Numbered from the stretch's first letter, positions 26,967 to 35,328 are shown. The stretch is 64,000 nucleotides of DNA from Methanofollis fontis (GCF_004297185.1 NZ_PGCL01000001.1:372001-436000); one strand, 5' to 3'. Made by a program: numbers and translations. The notes: generated from the sequence alone by a model not told the origin.

Positions 26967-29135
26967 ATGAAGGTAGCTGACCTCCCCATCCCCGAATCCC
27001 TCAAATCCGCATATGCCGACCGCGGGATCGCAGAACTCTACCCCCCCCAGGCGGCGTGTGTGGAGAGCGGGATCTTCGAGGGGAAGAACCTGCTCTGCGC
27101 CATCCCCACGGCGAGCGGCAAGACGATCATCGCCGAGATGGTGATGCACCGCCATGTGGCCGACGGCGGGAAGTGCCTGTATATTGTCCCCCTCAAGGCC
27201 CTCGCCACCGAGAAGTACGACGATTTTTCCGGGCGGGGGGTGCGCGTCGGGGTGGCGACCGGCGACCTCGACCGCCGGGATGCCTACCTGGGGCGAAACG
27301 ACATTATCGTCGCCACCTCGGAGAAGGTGGACTCCCTCCTGCGGAATGCCGCCCCCTGGCTCGGCGAGGTCAGCCTGCTCGTGGTGGACGAGTGCCACCT
27401 CATCGGTTCGCCGGACCGGGGTGCGACCCTGGAGATGGTGATCGCCAAACTCCTCTCAAAGAACCCGGGGATGCAGGTGATCGCCCTCTCGGCCACGGTC
27501 GGCAACCCCGGCGCCCTTGCCGGATGGCTGGACGCCGAACTGGTCACGAGCGAGTGGCGCCCGGTGGACCTCAGGGAGGGCGTCTTCTTCGACGGCACGA
27601 TCCATTTCACGGACAGCGAACGCGAGGTGCGCCGCTCCTCCCGCTACGACGACCTGAACCTGGTGCTCGACACCGTGGGGGAGGGGGGGCAGTGCCTGGT
27701 CTTCGTGAATTCCCGGCGCAACGCCGAGGCGTTTGCAAAGCGGGCGGCTGGAGGGCTGAAACTCTCCGAAGAGGCCCTTGACACCGCCGCCGACGCCATA
27801 GAGCGGGCGGCCACCACCGACCTCGGGCGCACCCTGGCCCTCTGCGTGCGAAAAGGGGCGGCCTTCCACCATGCGGGGCTCTCGGCCGCCGAACGCCGTA
27901 TCGTCGAGGACGGGTTCAGGAAGGGCTCGATCCGGGTGATCTCCTCCACCCCGACGCTTGCCGCCGGCCTGAACCTCCCGGCCCGCCGGGTGGTGATCCG
28001 CGACTATCTCCGTTTCGGGAACGGCGGCATGGCGCCGATACCGGTGGGGGAGTACAAGCAGATGGCCGGTCGGGCGGGCCGCCCCCACCTCGACCCCTAC
28101 GGCGAGGCGGTGCTCATCGCCAAGGGGGCGACCGCCTGCCAGGACCTCTACGAGAACTATATCGATGCACCGCCCGAGGAGATCACCTCGCAGTGCAACT
28201 CCGAGAACGCCCTGCGCTCACATGTGCTCTCCCTGGTCGCCACCGGTTTTGCCCGCACCCCCGCCGGAGTGATCGAGTTCATGGAGCGGACCTTCTATGC
28301 CTGGGAGCACCGCGGCCGCCGCTCCACGATCCACGAGACGATCGGGCGGGTGATCGACTGGCTCGCCGAGCGCGAGATGATCACCGCCCTCGGCGATCGG
28401 CTTGAGGCGACCGAGTACGGCGACCTGGTCTCCAGGCTCTATATCGACCCCAGGAGTGCGGAGGGGATCGTCGACGCCCTCGAGCGGGCCCCCGAGTTCT
28501 CGGGGTTCGGACTCCTGCAGGCGATCTGCGAGACCCCGGACATGCTCACCCTCTACCTGCGCAAAGGGGACGAGGAGATGATCTACCGCTTCCTCTCGGA
28601 GCATGAGGACGAACTCTGGACCGGCGCGCCCTACGGCACCGACGAACTCGAGCGCTTCTACTCAAGCGTGAAGACGGCGATGCTCCTCCAGAACTGGTCG
28701 GAGGAGGTGACCGAGGAGATGATCTGCGAGCGCTTCAATGTCGGGCCCGGCGACATCCATAACAAGGTCGAGACGGCGGTCTGGCTGGTCCACGCCGCCT
28801 CGCGTCTGGCCTCCCTGTTCAAGGGGGAGTTCAAACGCCCGATCGAGGAGGACGGGATCCGGATCCGCCACGGCATCAAGAAGGAGCTCCTCCCCCTCAT
28901 CAGGCTGAAGGGGATCGGACGGGTGCGGGCCCGCCGCCTCTTCAACGCCGGGATCGCCACCCCGGCGGCGATCCGGGAGGCGGGAACCGCCCGCCTCGCC
29001 CCGATCCTGGGCGAAAAAACGGCGGCATCGGTGCTCGCCCAGATCGGGGAGGGTGCGGACGAACGCACCGTCGAAGAGGAGACATCCAGCCGTCAGTTCT
29101 CTCTTTCCGCCTTCGGGGGTGAGGGGGATGAGTGA
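26967..29135 (+). CDS. hel308: ATP-dependent DNA helicase Hel308
   Basis: 722 aa, superfamily 2. Motif I is IPTASGKT, motif II DECH, motif III LSATVGNP and motif VI QMAGRAGRP; the N-terminal Q-motif region is LYPPQAACVESG. A winged-helix/ratchet region and a C-terminal helix-hairpin-helix part (LIRLKGIGRVRARRLFNAG) complete the Hel308 layout. The enzyme unwinds stalled replication forks 3'-5' in archaeal repair. It is coupled by overlap with the KEOPS gene cgi121 and lies about 4.7 kb from the orc1 gene. Confidence 0.95.
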   Translation: MKVADLPIPESLKSAYADRGIAELYPPQAACVESGIFEGKNLLCAIPTASGKTIIAEMVMHRHVADGGKCLYIVPLKALATEKYDDFSGRGVRVGVATGDLDRRDAYLGRNDIIVATSEKVDSLLRNAAPWLGEVSLLVVDECHLIGSPDRGATLEMVIAKLLSKNPGMQVIALSATVGNPGALAGWLDAELVTSEWRPVDLREGVFFDGTIHFTDSEREVRRSSRYDDLNLVLDTVGEGGQCLVFVNSRRNAEAFAKRAAGGLKLSEEALDTAADAIERAATTDLGRTLALCVRKGAAFHHAGLSAAERRIVEDGFRKGSIRVISSTPTLAAGLNLPARRVVIRDYLRFGNGGMAPIPVGEYKQMAGRAGRPHLDPYGEAVLIAKGATACQDLYENYIDAPPEEITSQCNSENALRSHVLSLVATGFARTPAGVIEFMERTFYAWEHRGRRSTIHETIGRVIDWLAEREMITALGDRLEATEYGDLVSRLYIDPRSAEGIVDALERAPEFSGFGLLQAICETPDMLTLYLRKGDEEMIYRFLSEHEDELWTGAPYGTDELERFYSSVKTAMLLQNWSEEVTEEMICERFNVGPGDIHNKVETAVWLVHAASRLASLFKGEFKRPIEEDGIRIRHGIKKELLPLIRLKGIGRVRARRLFNAGIATPAAIREAGTARLAPILGEKTAASVLAQIGEGADERTVEEETSSRQFSLSAFGGEGDE

Positions 29136-29634
29136 GTGCCGGGTCCTCCAGGCGGTTATCGAGATCCCCTCCCTCCCCGCCTTCCTCTCCTATGTCCGGC
29201 GGATCGGGGAGCGAAACAGGACGCACATCATCTTCCTCGACGCAGGAGCGCTGGCAGGACGGCGCCATGCCGAAAAAGCCGTCCGCCAAGCCGTCCGCTC
29301 CTGGCAGGAGGGGCGGGCGATCGCCAACTCCCTCGAGATGGAGGCCCTCCTCTATGCCGCCGGCACCCGCCAGTGCCGGGTGGCCGCCGAAATCGGGCTC
29401 CACGAGGGCGAGAACCATTGTTATGTCTGCCTCCACCCCCCCTCTGAGGAGGCGGAAGAAGCGCTCGGTCCCCTCCTCCGCTGGAGCACCGGGGACTGGG
29501 AGGAGATTGACGACGCCCGACGGCAGCGCCTGATGGAGCGCTACGGCATCACCGCCGAAGAGCTGGACGCCGCAGGCGGGCGAATCCTCCCCCTGGTCCT
29601 CGAACGCGTGGCCATGCTCGACGTGAACCGTTAG
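29128..29634 (+). CDS. cgi121: KEOPS complex subunit Cgi121
   Basis: 168 aa. The start at 29128 lies inside the hel308 end (8-nt overlap). The Cgi121 signature is NSLEMEALLYAAGTRQCRVA, followed by the GEN and C-terminal YGITAEELDAA regions. In KEOPS, which makes N6-threonylcarbamoyladenosine at tRNA position 37, Cgi121 binds the tRNA 3' end and the Bud32 kinase. Other KEOPS genes are not in the window. Coupling to hel308 occurs in several methanogens (from memory). Confidence 0.9.
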   Translation: MSECRVLQAVIEIPSLPAFLSYVRRIGERNRTHIIFLDAGALAGRRHAEKAVRQAVRSWQEGRAIANSLEMEALLYAAGTRQCRVAAEIGLHEGENHCYVCLHPPSEEAEEALGPLLRWSTGDWEEIDDARRQRLMERYGITAEELDAAGGRILPLVLERVAMLDVNR

Positions 29635-29642
29635 AGGGGCAG

Positions 29643-29650
29643 TTCTTTTT
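29643..29650 (+). terminator. T-tract terminator after cgi121
   Basis: A TTCTTTTTT run begins about 9 nt after the stop and precedes the repeat locus. Confidence 0.45.
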
Positions 29651-29689
29651 TGCGACGGCACGGCGGGATGCCGGTCGATATGATTGGAG

Positions 29690-30295
29690 AGGGGGGGGAG
29701 GACCCCTCCCGGTCAGGGGCGGATCGCCTTTCAACGAACAGCACGGGACGGGGGGTTCCACCCCCCGATACCCCCCGGTCAATGCGATAGGGGTGGGGGC
29801 GGTTATTGAGGGCGTTCTGAGATGAGCGTCCCCCAACTAACTCCGCGGTGCATGAGACATTCGGGAATACATGCCAAAATCCCCATCTGCACGATTCCCT
29901 CCTTCCCCCCTATCCCATTGACGGGGGTGGGTCCGGGAGGGGTCTCCCCTCGCGGTCAGGAGCAGACAGCGGTGACGGGGTGTTTCACCCCATGAATCCT
30001 CCGCACAATAGGGGCGGGGGCGGTACAGGAGGAACACCGGAAGGGAAAAACCGCCCCGGACAAAACCCTCCACCTCCTTCCACTGACGTCCTCTATCCCG
30101 CCCCCGTCGCAGGAGGGGGTCAGGGGGGAAATCGTGAAATTCTGAGAGGTGAACCGCCCCTGCAACAATATCCGGAACAAAAAAATTCAGCACAATTCTG
30201 CCTGCACCCCCTTCTTCACGATACCCTCAATCCCCCCTATCCCATCGAAGGGGGAAAGACCGGGAAGGGGCCGCCCCTCCCGGATCAAAAAACGC
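29690..30295. repeat. Intergenic repeat family, locus 3
   Basis: This fills the 661-bp gap between convergent cgi121 and moaB. Family blocks include GACCCCTCCCGGTCAGGGGC (from about 29700), AACAGCACGGGACGG, a GGGGGGTTCCACCCCCC hairpin near 29753, CCCCGGTCAATGCGATAGGG (29777) and CCCATTGACGGGGGTGGGTC (29913). Near 30040 AACACCGGAAGGGAAAAACC follows, and a last half-unit lies at 30225-30290. Units are more diverged than at locus 2. No gene is seen. Confidence 0.8.
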
Positions 30296-30799
30296 TCACC
30301 CCCGGGCATGGGAGAGGATATGTCGGAGTTCGGGGATGATGATATCTGCCATGGCCAGGCGGACCGCTCCGGTCGAACCCGGTATGCAGAAGATCGCCCG
30401 TCCGCCCGCCACACCTGCCGAGGCGCGGGAGAGGAGGGCCGAGGTCCCGATCTCCTCGTACGAGAGTCTCCTGAAGATCTCCCCGAAGCCGTCGATCCTT
30501 TTTTCATAGAAGGGTTCCACCGCCTCGATGGTGCAGTCGTCGGAGGTGAGACCGGTGCCGCCGTTCAGGATCACCGCGTCCGCGTCGGAGAGGGAGCAGA
30601 TCAGGGCAGCGCGGATCGCCACCTGATCATCCTTCACGATCCTGTAGAAACGCACCGGATATCCGGCACCCTCCAGGTGCTCCCGGATCGTTCGACCGCT
30701 CGTATCGGTCTCCTCGGTCCGCGTCGTGGAGACGGTGATCACCGCCACCCCGATGCTGATATCCCTGATGTGCTCTGTTTTCATGATTGCTTCACCCAT
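30296..30799 (-). CDS. moaB: MoaB/MogA-family molybdopterin-binding protein
   Basis: 167 aa (162 if the ATG at 30784 is used). It has the MoCF-binding fold motifs ITVSTTRTEETDTSG, LNGGTGLTSDDCTIEAVEP and CIPGSTGAVRLAM. MogA-type proteins adenylylate molybdopterin during molybdenum or tungsten cofactor synthesis, which methanogens need for formylmethanofuran and formate dehydrogenases. No other moa/mod gene is near. Whether it is an active adenylyltransferase or MoaB-like cannot be decided here. Confidence 0.9.
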   Translation of the reverse strand: MGEAIMKTEHIRDISIGVAVITVSTTRTEETDTSGRTIREHLEGAGYPVRFYRIVKDDQVAIRAALICSLSDADAVILNGGTGLTSDDCTIEAVEPFYEKRIDGFGEIFRRLSYEEIGTSALLSRASAGVAGGRAIFCIPGSTGAVRLAMADIIIPELRHILSHARG

Positions 30800-30936
30800 T
30801 TTCGATGGTCATACTGGATGATACCTCTTGTGGAGGTCGATCCCCGGAGGGAAAGGGGGCGTACCGGGAAACTGAAGAGGGGGAGGAAAGAGGTTCCTGA
30901 GGGGATGAGTGAAAGGGAGGTGAAACGCGATCCCCT

Positions 30937-30957
30937 ACCCCTTTGTTTCCACTGGAG
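30937..30957 (-). promoter_or_regulatory. Origin recognition box (ORB), inverted
   Basis: The reverse complement reads CTCCAGTGGAAACAAAGGGG plus T. This is the best match in the window to the archaeal ORB form (TTCCAGTGGAAAC followed by a G-run), and it points opposite to the two boxes near orc1. Confidence 0.75.
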
Positions 30958-31113
30958 CATATGGAGAAGGAGGGGTGGGGAGGAGGAGGGAGAAATGGCG
31001 GTGGATCAGGGAGGAAAAGATGGTGGTGGTTGGGAGGGTAGAAATCTGAATTTCTTTGTATTTGCTGTTTTTTTGTGATTGAGCCGTTTTTTGTCATGTT
31101 TCATGGATGGTGG

Positions 31114-31456
31114 GATCCCGGTGACGATCCCTGGATCTCCATACCCTGAGTGATCAGGACAGGGGTGGTGTTCCCTCTTATACCCTGATCATCCACCCCG
31201 ACAGGTCTCGAGATCGGTCAGGATCGATCGCGATCGGTCGGGATCTCACCAATGTGATCCTGATCTCCCGTGACTGGACAGGATCTCCGGGGTTTCTCGC
31301 GATCCACTGATCCGGATCCTGCCTGATCCCCCTTCCTCCGCGCTCCTGATCGATCCCGTGATCTCGATCCCCTCCAGATCCCATCGATCTGTCCCGCGAT
31401 CCGGATCGATCGGGATCACCTCCTCTCGCGATCTAGAAGATCTCTCTTTTGAGATC
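31114..31456. repeat. GATC-dense block in the origin
   Basis: Thirty GATC tetramers by eye in 343 bp, against about 1.3 expected by chance. Many occur in extended forms such as GGATCGATCGCGATCGG (31221-31237) and CCGGATCGATCGGGATC (31401-31417). The sites stop where the AT-rich stretch begins. Confidence 0.85.
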
Positions 31457-31515
31457 AGAGAAGATTTATAGTACAACAAGATAACCCTACAACAAGCTGT
31501 TTTACCAGTGTTATA

Positions 31516-31538
31516 GGAAAACAGGTCACCTGTTTTCC
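31516..31538. promoter_or_regulatory. Perfect palindrome in the origin
   Basis: The arms GGAAAACAGGT and ACCTGTTTTCC are separated by one base. It lies 4 nt before the ORB at 31543. It could bind a dimeric protein or extrude as a cruciform. Confidence 0.75.
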
Positions 31539-31542
31539 ACAG

Positions 31543-31566
31543 GTTCCACTCGAAATAAGGGGGTCC
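31543..31566 (+). promoter_or_regulatory. Origin recognition box (ORB), variant
   Basis: GTTCCACTCGAAATAAGGGG followed by GTCC. Its spacing between core and G-run matches the box at 31634, with two or three core substitutions. Confidence 0.6.
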
Positions 31567-31633
31567 GGGATCCGGTTCCAGATCTCGCCGTATCTGCCCT
31601 CTTTCCCACCCCTCATGATCACCTTTATAAGCA

Positions 31634-31657
31634 GTTTCCAATGGAAACAAAGGGGTT
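31634..31657 (+). promoter_or_regulatory. Origin recognition box (ORB) near orc1
   Basis: GTTTCCAATGGAAACAAAGG followed by GGTT. The core is a perfect TTTCCA/TGGAAA palindrome. It sits between TATA-like sequences CTTTATAA (31623) and GTTATATC (31655) upstream of orc1, so Orc1 may repress its own gene. Confidence 0.7.
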
Positions 31658-31713
31658 ATATCTCCAGACCCCCCACAGTGCATATCTTTCCCCTCCCGCG
31701 CGCGGCTGATACC

Positions 31714-32997
31714 ATGTCTGACAACGAAAATTCATCCCTCGGACTCTTCCAGAAGTACCTCTCGAACACCAGGATCTTCAAGAACCGGGAGGTCCTCCGT
31801 CACTCCTACCGTCCCCAGATCCTCCCCCATCGTCGTCCCCAGATTGACTCGATCGCATCGATCCTGGCACCGGCCCTCAAGAGCGAGACCCCGTCGAACA
31901 TTCTCATCTACGGCAAGACCGGCACCGGCAAGACCGCATGTGTCCGCTATGTCGGATCAGAGCTCGAGAAGGTCGGTGCCGGGATGGGGACCGGGTGCCG
32001 GGTGGTCCACCTCAACTGTGAGGTGATCGACACCCAGTACCGGGTGCTCGCCCAGATCGCCAAGGGTCTCGAAGATCTCGATGCCACCCCCTCCGACAAG
32101 GCCCGCGCCCATATCCCGATGACCGGGTGGCCCACCGATCAGGTGTATACCGAACTCAAAAACCAGCTCGACGCCACCGGGGGAGTGCTTGTCATCGTGC
32201 TCGACGAGATCGACAAACTCGTCAAGAAGAGCGGGGACGAGACCCTCTACAACCTCACCAGGATCAACTCCGACCTCAAGGCCTCCAAGGTCTCGATGAT
32301 CGGGATCTCAAACGACCTCCGGTTCACCGATTTTCTCGACCCCCGCGTGCTCTCCTCCCTCTCTGAAGAGGAGATCGTCTTCCCGCCCTACAACGCCCCG
32401 CAGCTCTGCGATATCCTGACCCAGCGCGCCCAGATGGCGTTCGTGGAGGGGAGTCTGGAGGAGGGGGTGATCCCGCTCTGCGCCGCCTTCGCCGCCCAGG
32501 AGCACGGCGACGCCCGCCGCGCCCTGGACCTGCTGCGGGTCTCCGGCGAACTCGCCGACCGCGAGAACGCCGAGCGCGTCGGGGAGAAGCACGTCAGGAT
32601 GGCCCTCGACAAGATCGAGGCCGACTCGATGATCGAGTGCATCTCCACCCTGCCGACCCAGAGCAAGGTGGTGCTCTACTCGATGCTGCTCCTCGAGGAG
32701 ATGGACAAGAAGATCTTCACCTCCGGTGAGGTGACCCGGGTCTACCGCGAAGTCTCCAAGATCGTGGACATCGACCCCCTCACGCACCGGCGGATCACCG
32801 ACCTCATCTCCGAACTGAACATGCTCGGGGTGATCAACACCCGCGTCGTCTCCAAGGGGCGTTACGGAAGGACAAAAGAGATGTGGTTTGACACCAACAC
32901 GAAGAAGATACAGGACGTACTCGCAAAGGACCCGCGGCTCTCCGAGGACCGGCTTGCCCATGTCGACCTCAACCGCCTGCGGGCCTCGTTCCGGTGA
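31714..32997 (+). CDS. cdc6: Orc1/Cdc6 replication initiator
   Basis: 427 aa from the ATG at 31714; the longer frame would read through an ORB. An AAA+ domain has Walker A GKTGTGKT, Walker B VLDEIDKL and sensor 1 IGISND; an arginine-rich region (EHGDARRALDLL) precedes the C-terminal winged helix. It binds ORBs and loads MCM helicase at the origin. It heads a probable operon with an Lrp-type regulator and an aminotransferase, whose genes follow with gaps of only a few bases. Confidence 0.96.
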   Translation: MSDNENSSLGLFQKYLSNTRIFKNREVLRHSYRPQILPHRRPQIDSIASILAPALKSETPSNILIYGKTGTGKTACVRYVGSELEKVGAGMGTGCRVVHLNCEVIDTQYRVLAQIAKGLEDLDATPSDKARAHIPMTGWPTDQVYTELKNQLDATGGVLVIVLDEIDKLVKKSGDETLYNLTRINSDLKASKVSMIGISNDLRFTDFLDPRVLSSLSEEEIVFPPYNAPQLCDILTQRAQMAFVEGSLEEGVIPLCAAFAAQEHGDARRALDLLRVSGELADRENAERVGEKHVRMALDKIEADSMIECISTLPTQSKVVLYSMLLLEEMDKKIFTSGEVTRVYREVSKIVDIDPLTHRRITDLISELNMLGVINTRVVSKGRYGRTKEMWFDTNTKKIQDVLAKDPRLSEDRLAHVDLNRLRASFR

Positions 32998-33002
32998 TCA
33001 GC

Positions 33003-33494
33003 ATGGATGAAAAGGACCACTTGATCCTCCACCTCCTGGAGGAAAACAGCCGCATACCCCTCGAAGACCTCGCCACGATGGTCGAGATCGACCTCGACGA
33101 GGCGAAGGCGCGGATCAAAACCCTGGAAGAATCGAAGATCATCAGAAAATACGGCGCCGTCGTCGACTGGGAGCGCGCCGGGGACGGCGACGTCACCTCG
33201 ATCATCGCCCTGAAGGTTTCCCCCGAGCGTGACGCCGGCTACGACAAGATCGCCGAGAGGATCGCCCGCTTCGCCGAGGTGAAGACTCTCCGACTGGTCT
33301 CTGGCCGCTACGACTTCATCCTGCTGGTGAAGGGAAGGACGATGCAGGAGATCGCCCGCTTCGTCTCCGAGCACATCGCGCCGATGGACGGGATCCGGGA
33401 GACCACCACCCAGTTCGTGCTGAAGACCTACAAGGAGAACGGCACGCCCTACGACGAGCGCGAGGCCTCTGAACGTCTCCCCTACTCATTCTGA
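33003..33494 (+). CDS. Lrp/AsnC-family transcriptional regulator
   Basis: 163 aa from the ATG at 33003; a GTG at 32994 overlaps the cdc6 stop (GTGA) and is an alternative. The N-terminal helix-turn-helix (ILHLLEENSRIPLEDLATMV) is followed by the RAM ligand-binding domain (KTLRLVSGRYDFILLVKG). Such proteins sense amino acids and form octamers. The aminotransferase gene begins 8 nt after its stop, and the pair is frequent in euryarchaea, so it probably regulates or senses that enzyme's product. Confidence 0.93.
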   Translation: MDEKDHLILHLLEENSRIPLEDLATMVEIDLDEAKARIKTLEESKIIRKYGAVVDWERAGDGDVTSIIALKVSPERDAGYDKIAERIARFAEVKTLRLVSGRYDFILLVKGRTMQEIARFVSEHIAPMDGIRETTTQFVLKTYKENGTPYDEREASERLPYSF

Positions 33495-33502
33495 GGTGAC
33501 CG

Positions 33503-34669
33503 ATGAGGAATATTGTCTCAGAACGGGCGCGGCTGATCCCCCCCTCCGGGATCAGGAAATATTTCGACCTCTGCATCGGCATGCAGGACGTCATCTCCCT
33601 GGGCGTCGGCGAACCCGACTATGCCACCCCCTGGAAGATCTGCGAGGCCGGGATCTACTCGATCGAGCAGGGGATCACCTCCTATACCTCGAACCGGGGC
33701 TACGCCCCGCTCTGCGAGGCGCTCTCCGCCGATCTTGCACACCGCTATGGGCTGCGCTATTCCCCGGACGCCGAGATTATCATCACCTCCGGCGTCTCCG
33801 AGGCCGCAGACATCGCCATCCGGGCGGTCGTTGACCCCGGCGATGAGGTGCTGGTCATCGACCCCGGCTACGTGAGCTACGCCCCCTGTGTCACGCTTGC
33901 CGGCGGTGTGCCGGTCCCCCTCCCCTGCCGCGCCGACGATCGATTCAAGATCACCGCCGAGGGGCTTGCCGAACGGGTGACCGAACGGACAAAGGCGGTG
34001 ATCCTGAACTTCCCCAACAACCCCACCGGCGGGGTGATGGGGCGGGACGACTACCGGGAGATCGCCGACATCATCGTGGACAACGACCTGGTGCTCATCT
34101 CCGACGAGGTGTATTCGGAGCTTACCTATGGGGGAACGCACTGCTCCCCCGGGACAATGGACGACCTGCGCGAACGCACGATCGTGCTGAACGGTTTTTC
34201 CAAGGCCTACGCGATGACCGGGTGGCGTATCGGCTATCTCTGCGCCCCGAAAGAGATCTGCGACGCCGCACTGAAGATCCACCAGTACGTGATGCTCTGC
34301 GCCCCGGTGATGGGGCAGCTTGCCGCTCTCGCCGCCCTGCGCGAGGGCGAAGAGGACAAGGACGCCATGGTGCGGGAGTACCGCCTCCGCCGCAACCTCT
34401 TCGTCGAGGGGCTCAACCGCATCGGGCTCACCTGCCACCTGCCCGAGGGGGCGTTCTACGCCTTCCCCTCAGTCGAGTCCACCGGGCTCTCTGACGGCGA
34501 GTTCGCCGAGCGCCTCCTGGTGGAGCAGAAGGTCGCCGTCGTGCCGGGCAGCGTCTTCGGCGAGGGCGGAACGGGCCACCTCCGCTGCGCATATGCAGTC
34601 GGACGGGAGGATCTCTCGGTTGCGATCGAGCGTATGGGCGCCTTCATCGAGGGCCTGGACCGCCGATAA
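33503..34669 (+). CDS. PLP-dependent aminotransferase, class I/II
   Basis: 388 aa, fold-type I. LNFPNNPTGG binds substrate/PLP, SDEVYSEL holds the cofactor-binding Asp/Tyr, and LNGFSKAYAMTGWRIGY carries the Schiff-base lysine (SK) and the phosphate-binding Arg. It resembles archaeal aspartate or aromatic aminotransferases; the specificity is not readable. A GAGGTGA ribosome binding site precedes the ATG. Last gene of the cdc6-lrp-aminotransferase group, followed by a T-tract. Confidence 0.92.
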   Translation: MRNIVSERARLIPPSGIRKYFDLCIGMQDVISLGVGEPDYATPWKICEAGIYSIEQGITSYTSNRGYAPLCEALSADLAHRYGLRYSPDAEIIITSGVSEAADIAIRAVVDPGDEVLVIDPGYVSYAPCVTLAGGVPVPLPCRADDRFKITAEGLAERVTERTKAVILNFPNNPTGGVMGRDDYREIADIIVDNDLVLISDEVYSELTYGGTHCSPGTMDDLRERTIVLNGFSKAYAMTGWRIGYLCAPKEICDAALKIHQYVMLCAPVMGQLAALAALREGEEDKDAMVREYRLRRNLFVEGLNRIGLTCHLPEGAFYAFPSVESTGLSDGEFAERLLVEQKVAVVPGSVFGEGGTGHLRCAYAVGREDLSVAIERMGAFIEGLDRR

Positions 34670-34677
34670 TTTTTTTG
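34670..34677 (+). terminator. T-tract terminator of cdc6 operon
   Basis: A run of seven or more T directly follows the aminotransferase stop. Confidence 0.55.
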
Positions 34678-34726
34678 ATCGTGTTCCATCAGGGTATGCC
34701 CCCTGTCTGACAAACGGCAGTGGAAT

Positions 34727-34747
34727 AACCCCTTGATTTCCACTGGA
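34727..34747 (-). promoter_or_regulatory. ORB-like element downstream of the cdc6 operon
   Basis: AACCCCTTGATTTCCACTGG then AG. The reverse complement has CTCCAGTGGAAAT and an intact GGGG. An AT-rich palindrome (CATAATATTATG, 34760-34771) follows within 15 bp. Confidence 0.6.
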
Positions 34748-34917
34748 GATCTGCATAAACATAATATTATGCAATTGGTCATATTGTTCTATTCTAACTC
34801 AGATTCCCCCTCCGATGCACCGGCACACCCCCGGAAAGGGCGTGGCTGGCCGCGGCAGATTTCTGCGGATCTGGATCTGCAGGCCCCCCCTCGCGGAGCG
34901 CCGGTCTCCTCCACGAA

Positions 34918-34925
34918 CTATAAAT
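34918..34925 (+). promoter_or_regulatory. TATA box for DUF4405-like gene
   Basis: CTATAAAT is centred 27 nt before the ATG at 34949, so the transcript is probably leaderless. Confidence 0.6.
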
Positions 34926-34948
34926 TCCGGAGTCTCCTTTCACCACCC

Positions 34949-35266
34949 ATGCAGAAACGGCAGATAAACGCCGTCGTCGACCTGGCGATGCTTGTCCTCT
35001 TCATTATCGCTGCCATCTCCTCGGCGGTCCTCCTCTGGCTCCTCCCCTCCGGTGGCGGATGGGGGGGCGGGCGAGCGGCAACGGCCCTCGTCGATCTCGA
35101 CAGCGTGCTCGGCCTCACCCGGTCGGTCTGGGTAGACATCCACACCATCGCCGGCATCATCTTCATCGTGTTGATGCTCCTTCACATCCTGCTTCATATC
35201 CCCTATTTCCGGAGCATCAGGCGCTGTCTCTTCCCTGAGAGGAACGAACGGTGCGAGGTGAGGTGA
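34949..35266 (+). CDS. Small membrane protein, DUF4405-like
   Basis: 105 aa from the ATG at 34949, chosen by the TATA box 27 nt upstream. Three membrane stretches are visible: LAMLVLFIIAAISSAVLLWL, a WVDIHTIAGIIFIVLMLLHI segment, and a short amphipathic end (LLHIPYFRSI). His residues at both ends of the second segment (DIHT and LLHILLH) fit the DUF4405/cytochrome-b-like pattern that can hold haem. Haem binding is inference. It is 62 nt ahead of purA. Confidence 0.7.
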   Translation: MQKRQINAVVDLAMLVLFIIAAISSAVLLWLLPSGGGWGGGRAATALVDLDSVLGLTRSVWVDIHTIAGIIFIVLMLLHILLHIPYFRSIRRCLFPERNERCEVR

Positions 35267-35328
35267 GAGGGACAACCCGATGATAAACTTTTATCATCGA
35301 GTATCGCCCCAAATTACATGATATAGCA

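Larger units (their letters stand above)
30800..31713. other. Probable chromosomal replication origin (oriC)
   Basis: A 914-bp gene-free region directly upstream of orc1/cdc6. It holds three ORB elements (30937, 31543, 31634), a block with 30 GATC sites (31114-31456), an AT-rich stretch (about 31440-31530) that could be the unwinding element, and a perfect 23-bp palindrome. From about 30835 to 31045 the plus strand is strongly purine-rich. Archaeal origins typically adjoin the initiator gene and carry ORB repeats around an AT-rich core, and all these parts are visible. Origin function itself is inference. Confidence 0.8.

Noticed and set aside
31615-32997. Longer Orc1 start at 31615
   Set aside because: The added residues would be encoded by the ORB at 31634 and promoter-like sequence; family members start near MSDNENSSLGLF.
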